Below, in pieces: positions 1 to 8,612 of a stretch of 43,434 nt of DNA; positions within the stretch are counted from its first letter, which is position 1, and every line of letters begins with the position of its first letter. Made by a program: the position numbers and the translations under genes. The DNA is from Sulfurimonas sp. (lineage in GTDB: Bacteria > Campylobacterota > Campylobacteria > Campylobacterales > Sulfurimonadaceae). Below the pieces are notes generated by a model, which made no database searches, was not told the origin of the DNA, and was given only the letters and a program-made list of their open reading frames with translations. The stretch lies in assembly GCA_016744115.1 (NCBI GenBank), contig JADGEZ010000019.1, forward strand, positions 1-43,434. Reading direction: 5' to 3'.

Positions 1-50
1 GGTTCTTCTATGTCCTCTAAACTTTTTAAGACAGCTTCTTTTATAGTCAT
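1..50 (-). CDS. Start of an unidentified gene running off the left edge
   Basis: An ATG on the minus strand at 50-48 opens a frame of 16 codons reading MTIKEAVLKSLEDIEE before the window ends. A purine-rich stretch (AGTGAGAA) lies about eight bases upstream as a possible ribosome binding site. A minus-strand TATAAT sits at 115-120. The N-terminus resembles those of small winged-helix (HARE-HTH type) proteins, but 16 residues cannot establish that. Its position is notable: it diverges from the intI remnant, exactly where the first gene cassette of an integron would start. Cassette status is inference, because no attC can be seen within the window. Confidence 0.5.
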   Translation of the reverse strand, partial: MTIKEAVLKSLEDIEE

Positions 51-375
51 TTTTTAATTTCTCACTTTTATCTTTAAATGTGTCTTTTTGTAAGGTAACT
101 ATTTATTCATTACCATTATAGTTGCTTCAACCTTAATAAACGGTATTAACAAGCGACAATTATGCACCAATAAAAGAAGAAATAACACTAAATTTAGTAA
201 ATTATATGTCAAAATGCAATATTTTTAAGATATTTACAGTTTTTTAACTATTATCCTTAAAGAAAGAGTGTGCTGTTTATACATTTATCGCCGTTATTGA
301 GGCATAAGTGGTGTGTTAATTGTAGATATTCCATTAAAAGAGCATACTTTAGCTTAAAATTTGAGGGGAAAAATT
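51..375. other. Intergenic region upstream of intI; possible attI region
   Basis: A 325-base A+T-rich region separates two divergent genes. In mobile and chromosomal integrons the attI site and cassette promoter lie here, between intI and the first cassette. I searched both strands for the GTTRRRY core and found no exact match. The nearest are GTTAATA (minus strand, around 150) and GTTAATT (plus strand, 314-320), both off consensus. An imperfect inverted repeat (TTATcGCC, eight-base loop, GGCATAA) lies at 285-307. No open frame of note was seen. The attI assignment is unproven. Confidence 0.35.
115..120 (-). promoter_or_regulatory. Candidate -10 box for the leftward gene at 1-50
   Basis: The minus strand reads TATAAT here, about 65 bases upstream of the ATG at 50. 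No good -35 is present, which is usual for sigma-70 promoters in Campylobacterota. If the left flank is a cassette array, this would be in the position of a cassette promoter (Pc). Confidence 0.35.
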
Positions 376-1142
376 ATGGAAGTTAAAAAAAAATTACTTG
401 ATATTGTACGAGATACTATACGGTTTAAGCATTATAGTTTATCTACTGAGCGGACTTATATACACTGGATAAAGCAGTATATATTTTTTCACAACAAGAA
501 GCACCCAAAGGATATGGCTAAAGCGGAAATTGAAGAATATTTAACATCATTGGCTATTGAAAATAGAGTTGCGTCGAGTACACAAAACCAAGCTTTTAGT
601 GCTTTGTTGTTTCTTTATAAAGAGGTTCTAGGGATTGATACTAGTGAGTGGAATATCCAAGCTTTGAGAGCTAAAGAGAGAAAAAGAATACCTGTTGTCT
701 TGACAAAGGATGAAGTGAATTTAGTTATGGAGAATTTAAAAGGGATTTATAAGCTTATTACTATGCTTATGTATGGTTGTGGTTTGAGAATGAATGAGGT
801 AATTAAACTTAGAGTAAAAGATATTGACTTAGGATTTGACAAAGTATATATATTCGATTCTAAATCCTTGCAAGATAGGGTAGTGCCATTGCCTTTGAAA
901 ATAAAACAGAGAATAGCTGTTCAGTTAGAGGCGACAATGGAGCTACATGAAAAAGATATAAAAGATGGATTTGGTGCTGTTTATTTGCCCTATGCTTTAG
1001 AGAAAAAATATAAAAATTCTCAATTTGAAACTAAATGGCAATATCTTTTTCCTGCTGTAAACACATCAACAGATCCACGAACAAAGGTAAAAAGAAGACA
1101 TCATATACTTGCAAATACTCTAGGGCGAAACATAAAGTTATA
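376..1142 (+). pseudogene. intI: Truncated integron-type tyrosine recombinase (IntI-like)
   Basis: The reading frame aligns by eye with integron integrases through most of its length. The N-terminal SAM-like domain has YSLSTERTYIHWIKQYIFFH, followed by PVVLTKDEV, YGCGLRMNEV with the first catalytic Arg, and the IntI-specific insert around GAVYLPYALEKKY, then STDPRTKVKRRHH. The start is the ATG at 376, preceded by GAGGGG; an in-frame TTG at 361 is less likely. Similarity ends near TLGRNIKL (about 1138). The remaining roughly 85 residues, carrying the HxxR, H/W and nucleophilic Tyr motifs, are absent. From there the frame reads antisense through a FecR gene until a stop at 1257. The motif corresponding to the beta2-3 lysine reads SLQDR rather than GSKDR. 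The product cannot be an active recombinase. Confidence 0.85.
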
Positions 1143-2084
1143 TCTTACTTGTTCTTTGGGATCTGCAAAACTACCAAGACCTAACCAAGCGGTATCCTTT
1201 CCAAAATCTATAGTCATAGCAGCATCACCAGACTTATTTAGTGTACCTTCTGAATAAGAGGAGGTATATCTTCCCCTATACTCTGCGTGTTCCATAGAAT
1301 AAGAAGATATAGTGGAACTATCAGTTTTACTGTAATTATCTCTGAGAATATTATCAGATGCTGTCTTGATTAAGTATTGTAAAGTGAGCTCATCTTCTTC
1401 AAACTTCAAATCAAGTCCATCTTTGGTCTCTTGATTACTTAGGCTAATATCATTAATATTTATGGTGTTTAGTTCTTCTTCTTGATCGACTTCAAAATGT
1501 TTTTTTTTCATAAGATTGAGCTTACTTGGGTCAAAAGAGTTTAGATTGACTCGCCCAGTAGGAGAGACTGACATAGTGTAGCTTTGTTTAATGATATGTT
1601 GTTTTGAATTATGTATCGCAGATGTAGCACCATAAGTACAGTAGAGTTTAAATGCACCATTAGGTTTTACAATAACAGTAAAGTTTGTACCACGGATGCC
1701 AATGGTAGCAGTTTTTGTTTGTACACTAAACTTATGAGGGGCGATTTTACCGATACCACCTGTGATAACTCGCATAGCACCTTTAAGCATTTCAAACCTT
1801 GCTGCTGGTTCTTGGTTATCTTCATATAGATAATCTTCTATAGATAAATGGGAGTTCTTGCCAACAGTTAAAATAGTGTCATCTAAAAAAATTACTTGCA
1901 TTTTAGAATTATCTGCTGTGAAGATATTGTCTTTATTTTCTAGTTTACTAGCAAGCTTAGCCTGAAGTATCTGTGTGTCTCTTTTTATCTCGGCTGAACC
2001 TTTTAGGGCTGTTATTGTTGCGACAATATTCGCAGATAAACTGATGTTCCAAAGGAGTAAGATAATTATGTAAAATTTTTTCAT
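1101..2084 (-). CDS. FecR-domain envelope protein, probably truncated at its C-terminus
   Basis: A signal peptide (KKFYIIILLLWNISLSAN) is followed by a FecR-type domain at about residues 20-170. This includes TILTVGKNSHLSIEDYLY and a TKTATIGIRGTNFTV core, typical of periplasmic FecR-fold proteins that read out glycans or signals. The C-terminal part is Ser/Thr-rich with a beta-strand pattern (AAMTIDFGKDTAWLGLGSF). The last ten or so codons are antisense to the intI remnant, so the natural C-terminus appears lost. I chose the ATG at 2084, seven bases after AAAGG; a GTG at 2087 is the alternative. It is the last gene of a leftward set with the TPR and FG-GAP genes, ten bases behind the TPR stop. 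FecR-domain genes next to TPR genes are common in Campylobacterota. The exact function is unknown. Confidence 0.75.
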   Translation of the reverse strand: MKKFYIIILLLWNISLSANIVATITALKGSAEIKRDTQILQAKLASKLENKDNIFTADNSKMQVIFLDDTILTVGKNSHLSIEDYLYEDNQEPAARFEMLKGAMRVITGGIGKIAPHKFSVQTKTATIGIRGTNFTVIVKPNGAFKLYCTYGATSAIHNSKQHIIKQSYTMSVSPTGRVNLNSFDPSKLNLMKKKHFEVDQEEELNTININDISLSNQETKDGLDLKFEEDELTLQYLIKTASDNILRDNYSKTDSSTISSYSMEHAEYRGRYTSSYSEGTLNKSGDAAMTIDFGKDTAWLGLGSFADPKEQVRYNFMFRPRVFASI

Positions 2085-2094
2085 CACTATGCCT

Positions 2095-3408
2095 TTAAAA
2101 TATTTTTATTAAACCAGCAGAAGCTGTATATTTTATATAAGAGAATCTTTTTTGATTAGAAACAACATATTCATACGATGTTGAGAGTTTGAGTTTGAGT
2201 TTATGCCTAAGTTTTATTGTTAAGTCTGCACTTGTATATCCACTAATCTCTTCTCTTACTGACTCAAAACCATGGCTGTAATCTTTATAGTTTCTCCCTC
2301 TTATTTTAGAAAAAAAATCTAAACTATAATTCATTCGGTATTGATTTACATATCTTATATTTGCTTCTAGTTCATCAAAATCAACATATATATTATCGGC
2401 AGATTTTTTTCTTTCTGCAATTACTAGGATATTTGCTTCCACAAAGGAACGAGGAGAAAGTATGTTTTGTAAACCATATGATAGCTCATATCTCGTAGCA
2501 TCAAGCCCTTTTTGTTTTGCTTGTGCAAAGTCTTTAGATTGGTATTTTGCATAGAATAGACTGCGGATAGTGTTTGAGTGTTTAAGCTCGAATTTAGGTT
2601 GAAGATAAATACTAGAGAGGTAACTTTTCCCTCCTAAATTCAGAGTATTGAGACCAAGTATGAGTTCAGTTATAAAGTAAGTTTCTTGATAGACTAAGCT
2701 AGGCATGTATGTTAAAGAGATTAAATCGCAATCATCATAATTTGTATAATCTTTGATGTAAGCATCAAGAGTATTTTTAAGAGAAAAACCATTTTTATCA
2801 CCTATATCATAAATATTGACAATATTCACATAGCCTTGAATTGCAATGTCAGATATTTGAGCAAGCTTAGATAATTTAGCTCTTGCATAGTAGTAATCAT
2901 CAATAGAACCATAGTTAATGTTTGAATCATAAAGAACATCTAGCATGAGAGTAGCATATGTAAACGATTTTTTCTGTACCTTAGATACTCTTGAGAGTGC
3001 TAACTCAAGATTTGTTCGGATATTTTGGGGGAGACTTTGAGTATCTAAAACTTCTTTAAAAGCATTATGTGAATCTTCATACATTTTGAGGATATAGTAA
3101 GTTCGTCCCATCTCGATTTTGTTTCGTAAATTTGCAGTATCTAGTAACTCAACTCTCTCAAAAGCAGCTATAGCATGTTCATAATGCCCTGTTTCATAAG
3201 CACTCCGACCAAAGTAAAAGTTAAACTTAACATTTGAGAGCTTTTTGAGATAAATAGTGTAAAAGAGTTCATAAGAGCTTGTAAAATCTTTATTTTTATA
3301 GAAGACCATAGCCTTAGCATAGGTATCATCTAACTTTATCTTTTGTGAAGCATGTGCTGAAAAAAAATAAAGAGAAAATATCAAAAAGATAATGCTTAGT
3401 TTTTTCAT
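2095..3408 (-). CDS. Secreted TPR protein with a C-terminal outer-membrane beta-barrel-like region
   Basis: The N-terminus is a signal peptide ending near FFSAHA. Residues of about 25-150 form TPR-like helix pairs (YAKAMVFYKNKDFTSSYELF, FYFGRSAYETGHYEHAIAAF, EMGRTYYILKMYEDSHNAF). The remainder, about 150-437, alternates polar and aromatic residues in strands, ends in Phe, and looks like an outer-membrane barrel. The start has AGGAAAACAA directly before the ATG. It lies 18 bases after the FG-GAP gene's stop and ten before FecR, so the three are probably co-transcribed leftward. The architecture recalls TPR-plus-barrel surface-export proteins (Slam/DUF560 type), but that is a fold-level guess. 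It is the only one of the three genes that looks complete. Confidence 0.65.
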   Translation of the reverse strand: MKKLSIIFLIFSLYFFSAHASQKIKLDDTYAKAMVFYKNKDFTSSYELFYTIYLKKLSNVKFNFYFGRSAYETGHYEHAIAAFERVELLDTANLRNKIEMGRTYYILKMYEDSHNAFKEVLDTQSLPQNIRTNLELALSRVSKVQKKSFTYATLMLDVLYDSNINYGSIDDYYYARAKLSKLAQISDIAIQGYVNIVNIYDIGDKNGFSLKNTLDAYIKDYTNYDDCDLISLTYMPSLVYQETYFITELILGLNTLNLGGKSYLSSIYLQPKFELKHSNTIRSLFYAKYQSKDFAQAKQKGLDATRYELSYGLQNILSPRSFVEANILVIAERKKSADNIYVDFDELEANIRYVNQYRMNYSLDFFSKIRGRNYKDYSHGFESVREEISGYTSADLTIKLRHKLKLKLSTSYEYVVSNQKRFSYIKYTASAGLIKIF

Positions 3409-3426
3409 TTGTTTTCCTATTTTTAT

Positions 3427-5932
3427 TTAAGGTACTTGGTTAGCATCTTTGATAAACATATATGCCTTACCTTTAGATGTTTGAGTGCTTGAGTCTGTAT
3501 TGTTATAGTCCATACCAATGGCTAAGCTATCATCACTAAGCGATACAAACCTAGCAAAATTTTTGTAAATTCCTGCATCATCTGCATAAATTTTATCTAT
3601 TTGTCTAAATATGTCCCCTTCTCTTTTAAACATATAAGCACTCCCCGCATTTGGTGCAATAGTGCTATCTCCACTTGCTCCAATGAGTAGATAATCTCCC
3701 TTTAGAGATACTGAGCTACCAAAAAGAGCATTTGATGTGACATCATGAACTTGAATTTTTGTCATTTGAGTAACATCATTTCCATTTTTTTCAAAGATAT
3801 AAACACTTCCCTTTTCATCATTATTTGGAGCACCAATAGCTATGTAATCACCACTGATAGAAACACAAGAAGAGAAGTTATCATCATTCACACCATCTTG
3901 TGCTTCTATACTTTTAATGCGGCGAATAGGATTTTTGGAAGAATTTTGATCTATTTTATAAAGATAGGCTTGTCCTTTTGAATCTCCTCTTGCATTTTTT
4001 GTGCTTCCTACAACAATAAAATTTCCATCTATTGATACAGACTTACCAAAGAAATTATTATCCTGATATGCGGGAGAGCTTAGTATCCCAATTGGACGAA
4101 TAGTACCATTTGCATCTTTTTTGAACAATGTTGCATTACCAGCATGAATGAATGTTCCAATATTTGTATGATCTGCACCAATAACTATATAGTCTCCACT
4201 CATAGAAACAGCATTAGCAAATTTATCGTTTTGTGTACGGTTATTATCCATAAAGAGAGTTACAAAGGTATCAGAATCTTTTTTAAAAAGATACGCTTCT
4301 CCGTTAAAATCTTCATTTTCAGCACCAACCAGGATATAATTTCCATCAATGGCTACTGAATTTCCAAAGTTAGCATTTGCACTTGGGATAGGAGCTTTGA
4401 GTTTTGAAATAAGTGTATGAGTGCCATTATATAATTTTTTGTATAAATAAGCAGCACCAGAATTAGAGTGGAGTGTATCTTCTCTTGGAACACCTATTAT
4501 AGTATAAAGCCCATCAGTTGCTACTGCATATGCAAAAGCATCATCTTGTCTTGCATCATTTGCTACAAAACTTTCCATCGCCAAATATGTTTTATCTACT
4601 ACTTGTATACTTATATCTAAGGCATTAGTATTACTATGAGAATCAGTTGCTGTGAGAGTTATATGATAGTTATTATTACTTTCATTATCTAATAAATTTT
4701 CATGATCGGGAGCTTGTTTAAAAGAAAGACTGTCATTTTCAAATGAAAAGAGAGAACTATCTAAACCACTCAAAGAGTAATTAATAATGCTATCAAAGGT
4801 ACTAGAAGAAACAAATCCATTAAAAACAGGGCTATTGGAAAAGGATTCATTTATATTTAGTGTAGTAAATGGAGCTATGTAAAAGTAGGGTTTTTCTTCT
4901 GCTTCTATATCAAATAGATAAGCACTTCCAGTATTTTTTGCACTTGTATTTTTATGATGAGCACCAACGACAAAGAAGTTTTTACTTATCGCAGTAGATA
5001 TACCGAAGTTATCACCTTCACTATTATTATGAGCCGTTATTTTTTTTTATCAGTTTTATACTTGTATCAGACTCTTTTTGGAATAGATAGGCATATCCAG
5101 CATTTTCTTTAATAAGTCCAATATCCTCTCCATACGCTCCTATAAGTATATATTGAGAATCAATTGAAACAGAACTGCCAAAATAGCTTTGAGCAAAGTC
5201 ACCTTCTAATGTTTTTAAAAGGCTCAGGCTCGAACTAGAGTTTATTTTGTAAATATAGGCTAAGCCTTTCCCTCCAACAGTACTATTTTGATCAGCTCCA
5301 ACGACAATATAATCTCCACTAATGGAAACAGAAGTCCCAAAGCTGTTATCTTTAGAGTCTATCGGTTTAAATATTTCTCCTTTATTTACCATATCAGTAT
5401 TGCTATCCAGAGTAAATAAATAAGCGGCACCAGTTTTATCTCCTATAACTATATACTCAGTATCTATTGATACTGAAAATCCAAAATCATCATCCCTTGT
5501 GCTAGTAGGAGCTTCAAGTTTAGCAATCTGATTTGCTTTTTTATTTACCGTATCAATCTTAAATAGATAGGCACTCCCTCTATTTTTATATGAATCAGCA
5601 CCTATAATAATATAGTTTCCATCTATGGAAACGGCAGATCCAAAATTATCATCGCGTTTGAGATTAGCTGCTTCAATTATATCTACTTGATTTATAATGT
5701 CACTAGAGCTTATTTCAAATAAATAATCAAGTGTTTGAAGAAGTCTTGCTAGATTTATAGCTGTATCTATATCATTTGGAAATAGCGTATAAGGAGTAGT
5801 TATTTTTTTTTGAACTATAGCTTTACCAATAGGGAAATTACCTATATAAAATGTTACATCATCCCATACTCTACATGTGTATTCGCCTTTAGCATTTGTT
5901 TTATTGGTGTCCCCAGATTCACATTTATGCAT
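3427..5932 (-). pseudogene. FG-GAP repeat surface protein, frameshifted in an A9 tract and lacking a signal peptide
   Basis: Two open frames (5932-5027 and about 5040-3427) are pieces of one gene. With one base removed from the nine-A run (plus-strand T's at 5040-5048), translation runs without interruption for 834 codons across the join (LIKK then ITAHNNSEGDNFG). The product carries about 12 FG-GAP-like repeats, for example DNFGSAVSIDGNYIIIGA, of the type that builds beta-propellers in integrin-like surface proteins. A cadherin-like segment sits in the middle (around 4600-4800; ITLTATDSHSNTNALDISIQ). The first residues (MHKCESGDTNKTNAKGEY) start inside a domain and have no signal peptide, so the 5' end also looks lost. 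The 4773 start sometimes suggested is an internal TTG. Either a decayed gene, a phase-variable gene currently off, or a sequencing error. Confidence 0.75.
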
Positions 5933-6031
5933 TAAAATTATCTGATTATAGCATAGTGCAGTATTTTCTAAAGTTTAATTAATACTATTTATTTACAATA
6001 TGATATCAAAGGCAGCTGAAAAAGGAAAAAA

Positions 6032-7945
6032 ATGAATCATCTTAGAACTTTAGATGCAAATGAAACACTTGAACTTATATTTGTTTATTTAACCCAAGTC
6101 TCATCTCTTAAAAAACATGAAGACATTATTAAAGTATTAGCAAACATGGGAAAAGCACTTACTAGTGCTGATAGATGTAGTGTTTGGGTTGTAAGTGATG
6201 ATAAAAAGACTATATGGACGAAAGTAGCCCATGGCATTGACGCTATAGAAATACCAACAGACTCTGGGATAGTTGGTTCAGCTATCACAAATAAAGAAAA
6301 GATACTTATTAATGATGTGTATAAAGATAAAAGATTTAACTCTACTATAGACAAAAAAACAGGCTACCGCACAAAAAGTATGATGGTAATACCTATGTTT
6401 GATAATGATAATGAAATTATTGGTGCATTCCAAGTTATAAACTCTAAAAGTATAAAAGGAGTATTTAATGATAGTGATATGTCGAGATTGATGTTATCAA
6501 GTACTTATGCAGCAGAAACGCTTATATCTACGAAATTAGCTCATGAAATTGTAGAAACGCAACGAGAAGTTGTTTTCACTATGGGTGCTATCGGTGAAAG
6601 TCGTTCTAAAGAAACTGGAAATCATGTAAAAAGAGTTGCAGAATACTCTAAGATCTTGGCATTAGCGTATGGCATTAACAAAGATGAAGCGGAACTTTTA
6701 AAGCAAGCTAGCCCTATGCACGATATAGGTAAAATTGCTATACCCGATGCAGTGCTAAATAAACCAGGTAAATTAAATGTGCAAGAGCGTCGTATCATGG
6801 AAACACACGCTAAACTTGGTTATAACATTATAAGTAGTTCAAACCGTCCACTTCTTAAGGCCGCCTCTATTGTGGCTCACGAACATCATGAAAAGTGGGA
6901 TGGAACAGGTTATCCACAAGGAAAAATTGCAGCTGACATACATATTTATGGGCGTATAACAGCAGTTGCTGATGTGTTTGATGCTGTAGGCTCAGATAGA
7001 GTATATTAAAAAGCTTGGGATGATGAAAAGATATTTAAACTCTTTAGAGAAGAGAAGGGAAAACATTTTGACCCTGACTTAGTAGATATATTTTTTGAAA
7101 ATTTAGATAAATTTCTTGCGATAAGAGATACTTTTAAAGACGAATACCCTAAAAAAGAAGAATATACAGGAAATTGTATAAAAATTCTTGGAGCATTTGG
7201 AACAAAAGCACAAGGTCATGGGACAAGTTCTTTTTATCTAAATGAAAGAAATGTAATTGATGCTGGTAATCTTTTAGATAGTCTCAAAGAAGAATCAGCA
7301 AATATTCATAAAATATGGATAACACATACTCATTTAGACCATATATGCGATATAGCCTATATAGTAGATAATTACTATCCACTTTTAAAAAAACCTATAG
7401 TTATATGTGCCTTAGCCCCAACCATAGAAGCTATACAAACTCATTTTTTAAATGATATTATATGGCCTGATTTTTCTAAGATAAAATTAAAAGATGGTTC
7501 AGCCAATTGTATAGAATATATGGAGATTGATTTTGATAAAGAATATATGCTCTCACATAATGAGTCAATTAAGGCATTTAAAACAGATCATACCGTACCT
7601 AGTTGTGGATATATCTACAAAAAAGAGAACACTTCAGTGCTCATAACAGTAGATACTTATTCTTTAGAAAATGCAATTAAAATAATTAATGATGATAATG
7701 CAATTAAATCCATTATTGTAGAATGCTCTTTTCCCTCAAGTATGCAAATTCTTGCAAGGGAGAGTAAACACCTCACTCCTAAATTATTATCAGAGATGTT
7801 AGGTGATGTTCAAAGAGAAGATATACAATTATATATCAACCATATAAAGCCCTCTTTTGTTGATGTAATAACTCAAGAGTTAGAACAATATTGCAAAAAA
7901 TGGAAGCCAATTATTTTGATGGATGGAGAAATTATAAAATTTTAG
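6032..7945 (+). pseudogene. GAF-HD-GYP-class II cyclic nucleotide phosphodiesterase fusion with an in-frame stop
   Basis: A 637-codon frame is broken only by TAA at 7007-7009 (codon 326). Domains in order are a GAF sensor (about 20-170), an HD-GYP c-di-GMP phosphodiesterase (about 180-345; HDIGK near 230, HHEKWDGTGYP near 285) and a metallo-beta-lactamase-fold domain (about 380-637) with ITHTHLDHI near residue 432. That motif matches class II cAMP phosphodiesterases. After SDRVY the frame continues KAWDDEKIFKLFREEKGKHF, the normal HD-GYP tail, so the stop is probably a Lys AAA changed to TAA. The second fragment alone could start at an ATG at 7520, but would then lack the HxHxDH motif. RBS: AAGGAA before the ATG at 6032. 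No membrane segments are seen, so the intact product would be cytosolic. As it stands, a GAF-HD-GYP protein cut within the C-terminal HD-GYP helices could be made. Confidence 0.8.
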
Positions 7946-7955
7946 CCAATAACTC

Positions 7956-7984
7956 TTGACATTAATTTTATTTAGGGCTATAAT
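7956..7984 (+). promoter_or_regulatory. Consensus sigma-70 promoter of the tRNA cluster
   Basis: TTGACA at 7956-7961 and TATAAT at 7979-7984 are separated by exactly 17 bases. Both hexamers match the consensus perfectly, which is rare in this phylum and fits a strong stable-RNA promoter. The expected start is near 7991, just before tRNA-Thr. Confidence 0.9.
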
Positions 7985-8001
7985 TGCGGTTCAATTTCGA
8001 T

Positions 8002-8078
8002 GCCGACATAGCTCAGTTGGCTAGAGCAGCTGATTTGTAATCAGCAGGCCCGGGGTTCAAATCCTCGTGTCGGCACCA
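8002..8078 (+). tRNA. tRNA-Thr(UGU)
   Basis: A complete cloverleaf: acceptor GCCGACA pairs with TGTCGGC, the D-arm has GCTCAGTTGG, the anticodon loop is TT-TGT-AA on a GCTGA/TCAGC stem, and the T-arm has GGTTCAAATCC. CCA is encoded. First gene behind the consensus promoter. Confidence 0.96.
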
Positions 8079-8135
8079 TTGAAATTTGAATATTAGAAAC
8101 AGTGTTAGACCAGAAAAAATATAATTACATATGAT

Positions 8136-8220
8136 GGTGGGATAGTCAAGTGGCCAACGACGGCAGACTGTAAATCTGCTCCCTATGGGTTCAGAGGTTC
8201 GACTCCTCTTCCCACCACCA
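8136..8220 (+). tRNA. tRNA-Tyr(GUA)
   Basis: Class II tRNA with a long variable arm (about CTCCCTATGGGTTCAGAG). The acceptor GGTGGGA pairs with TCCCACC, the anticodon GTA sits in GACTGTAAATC, and the CCA is encoded. It is 57 bases after tRNA-Thr and eight bases before tRNA-Gly, in the same likely transcript. Confidence 0.95.
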
Positions 8221-8228
8221 CCTTTGAT

Positions 8229-8304
<76 letters not shown>

Positions 8305-8418
8305 TCAAACTTCTGGAAGCTGAAGTACAATTTTTACCTTACTTCAATAAAACTATATAAATTTCTATATAGCTATTCTAAACACTATAAAACTAATAAA
8401 ATTGTTAGATAAAGAATT

Positions 8419-8560
8419 ATTCAATTATTGCTTCTATTCATCTCTATTGCTGTCGTGGCTCAGGGGTAGAGCACTTCCTTGGTAAGGAAGAGGCCGTGGG
8501 TTCAATTCCCACCGTCAGCACCATAAAGTAAGTTTCTCTTATTTTAAGCAATAATTGAAT
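8419..8560. repeat. 15-base perfect inverted repeat enclosing tRNA-Thr(GGU)
   Basis: ATTCAATTATTGCTT at 8419-8433 is the exact reverse complement of AAGCAATAATTGAAT at 8546-8560. The 112 bases between hold the whole tRNA-Thr(GGU) gene. In RNA the arms could pair and present the tRNA at the tip of a stalk, a plausible processing signal upstream of tuf. Alternatively, they mark an insertion. The right arm abuts the tuf promoter. Confidence 0.75.
8449..8523 (+). tRNA. tRNA-Thr(GGU), with an acceptor-stem mismatch
   Basis: The anticodon loop TT-GGT-AA on a CTTCC/GGAAG stem gives Thr(GGU). The T-arm GTGGGTTCAATTCCCAC is intact and CCA is encoded. The acceptor strands GCTGTCG and CGTCAGC pair at six of seven positions; position 5:68 is U-U. 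The rest of the molecule is regular, so it is probably functional. Second tRNA-Thr in the cluster, just ahead of tuf, as is common in this phylum. Confidence 0.93.
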
Positions 8561-8570
8561 GATTTTTGGA

Positions 8571-8576
8571 TATAAT
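8571..8576 (+). promoter_or_regulatory. -10 box of the tuf promoter
   Basis: TATAAT follows a T-rich stretch (GATTTTTGGA), as in the phylum's sigma-70 promoters, which lack a strong -35. It is 36 bases before the tuf ATG and next to the right arm of the inverted repeat. Confidence 0.6.
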
Positions 8577-8612
8577 TCCATTTTAACTTCACAAATTAAG
8601 CAGGAGAACACT

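Noticed and set aside
361-1257. A 298-residue intact integrase
   Set aside because: The part after about 1140 is antisense to the FecR gene and has no recombinase motifs. The first five codons from TTG at 361 overlap the ribosome binding site of the ATG at 376.
3427-4773. FG-GAP protein starting at 4773
   Set aside because: The start is an internal TTG. The frame is open and repeat-containing far upstream to the A9 tract, so this is the 3' part of one longer gene.
7520-7945. Independent 141-residue metallohydrolase
   Set aside because: It lacks the HxHxDH motif, which lies upstream in the same frame; it is only the tail of the interrupted phosphodiesterase.
8559-8612. N-terminal extension of EF-Tu
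   Set aside because: It would start upstream of the -10 box and inside the inverted repeat, and EF-Tu proteins begin at MAKEKFER.
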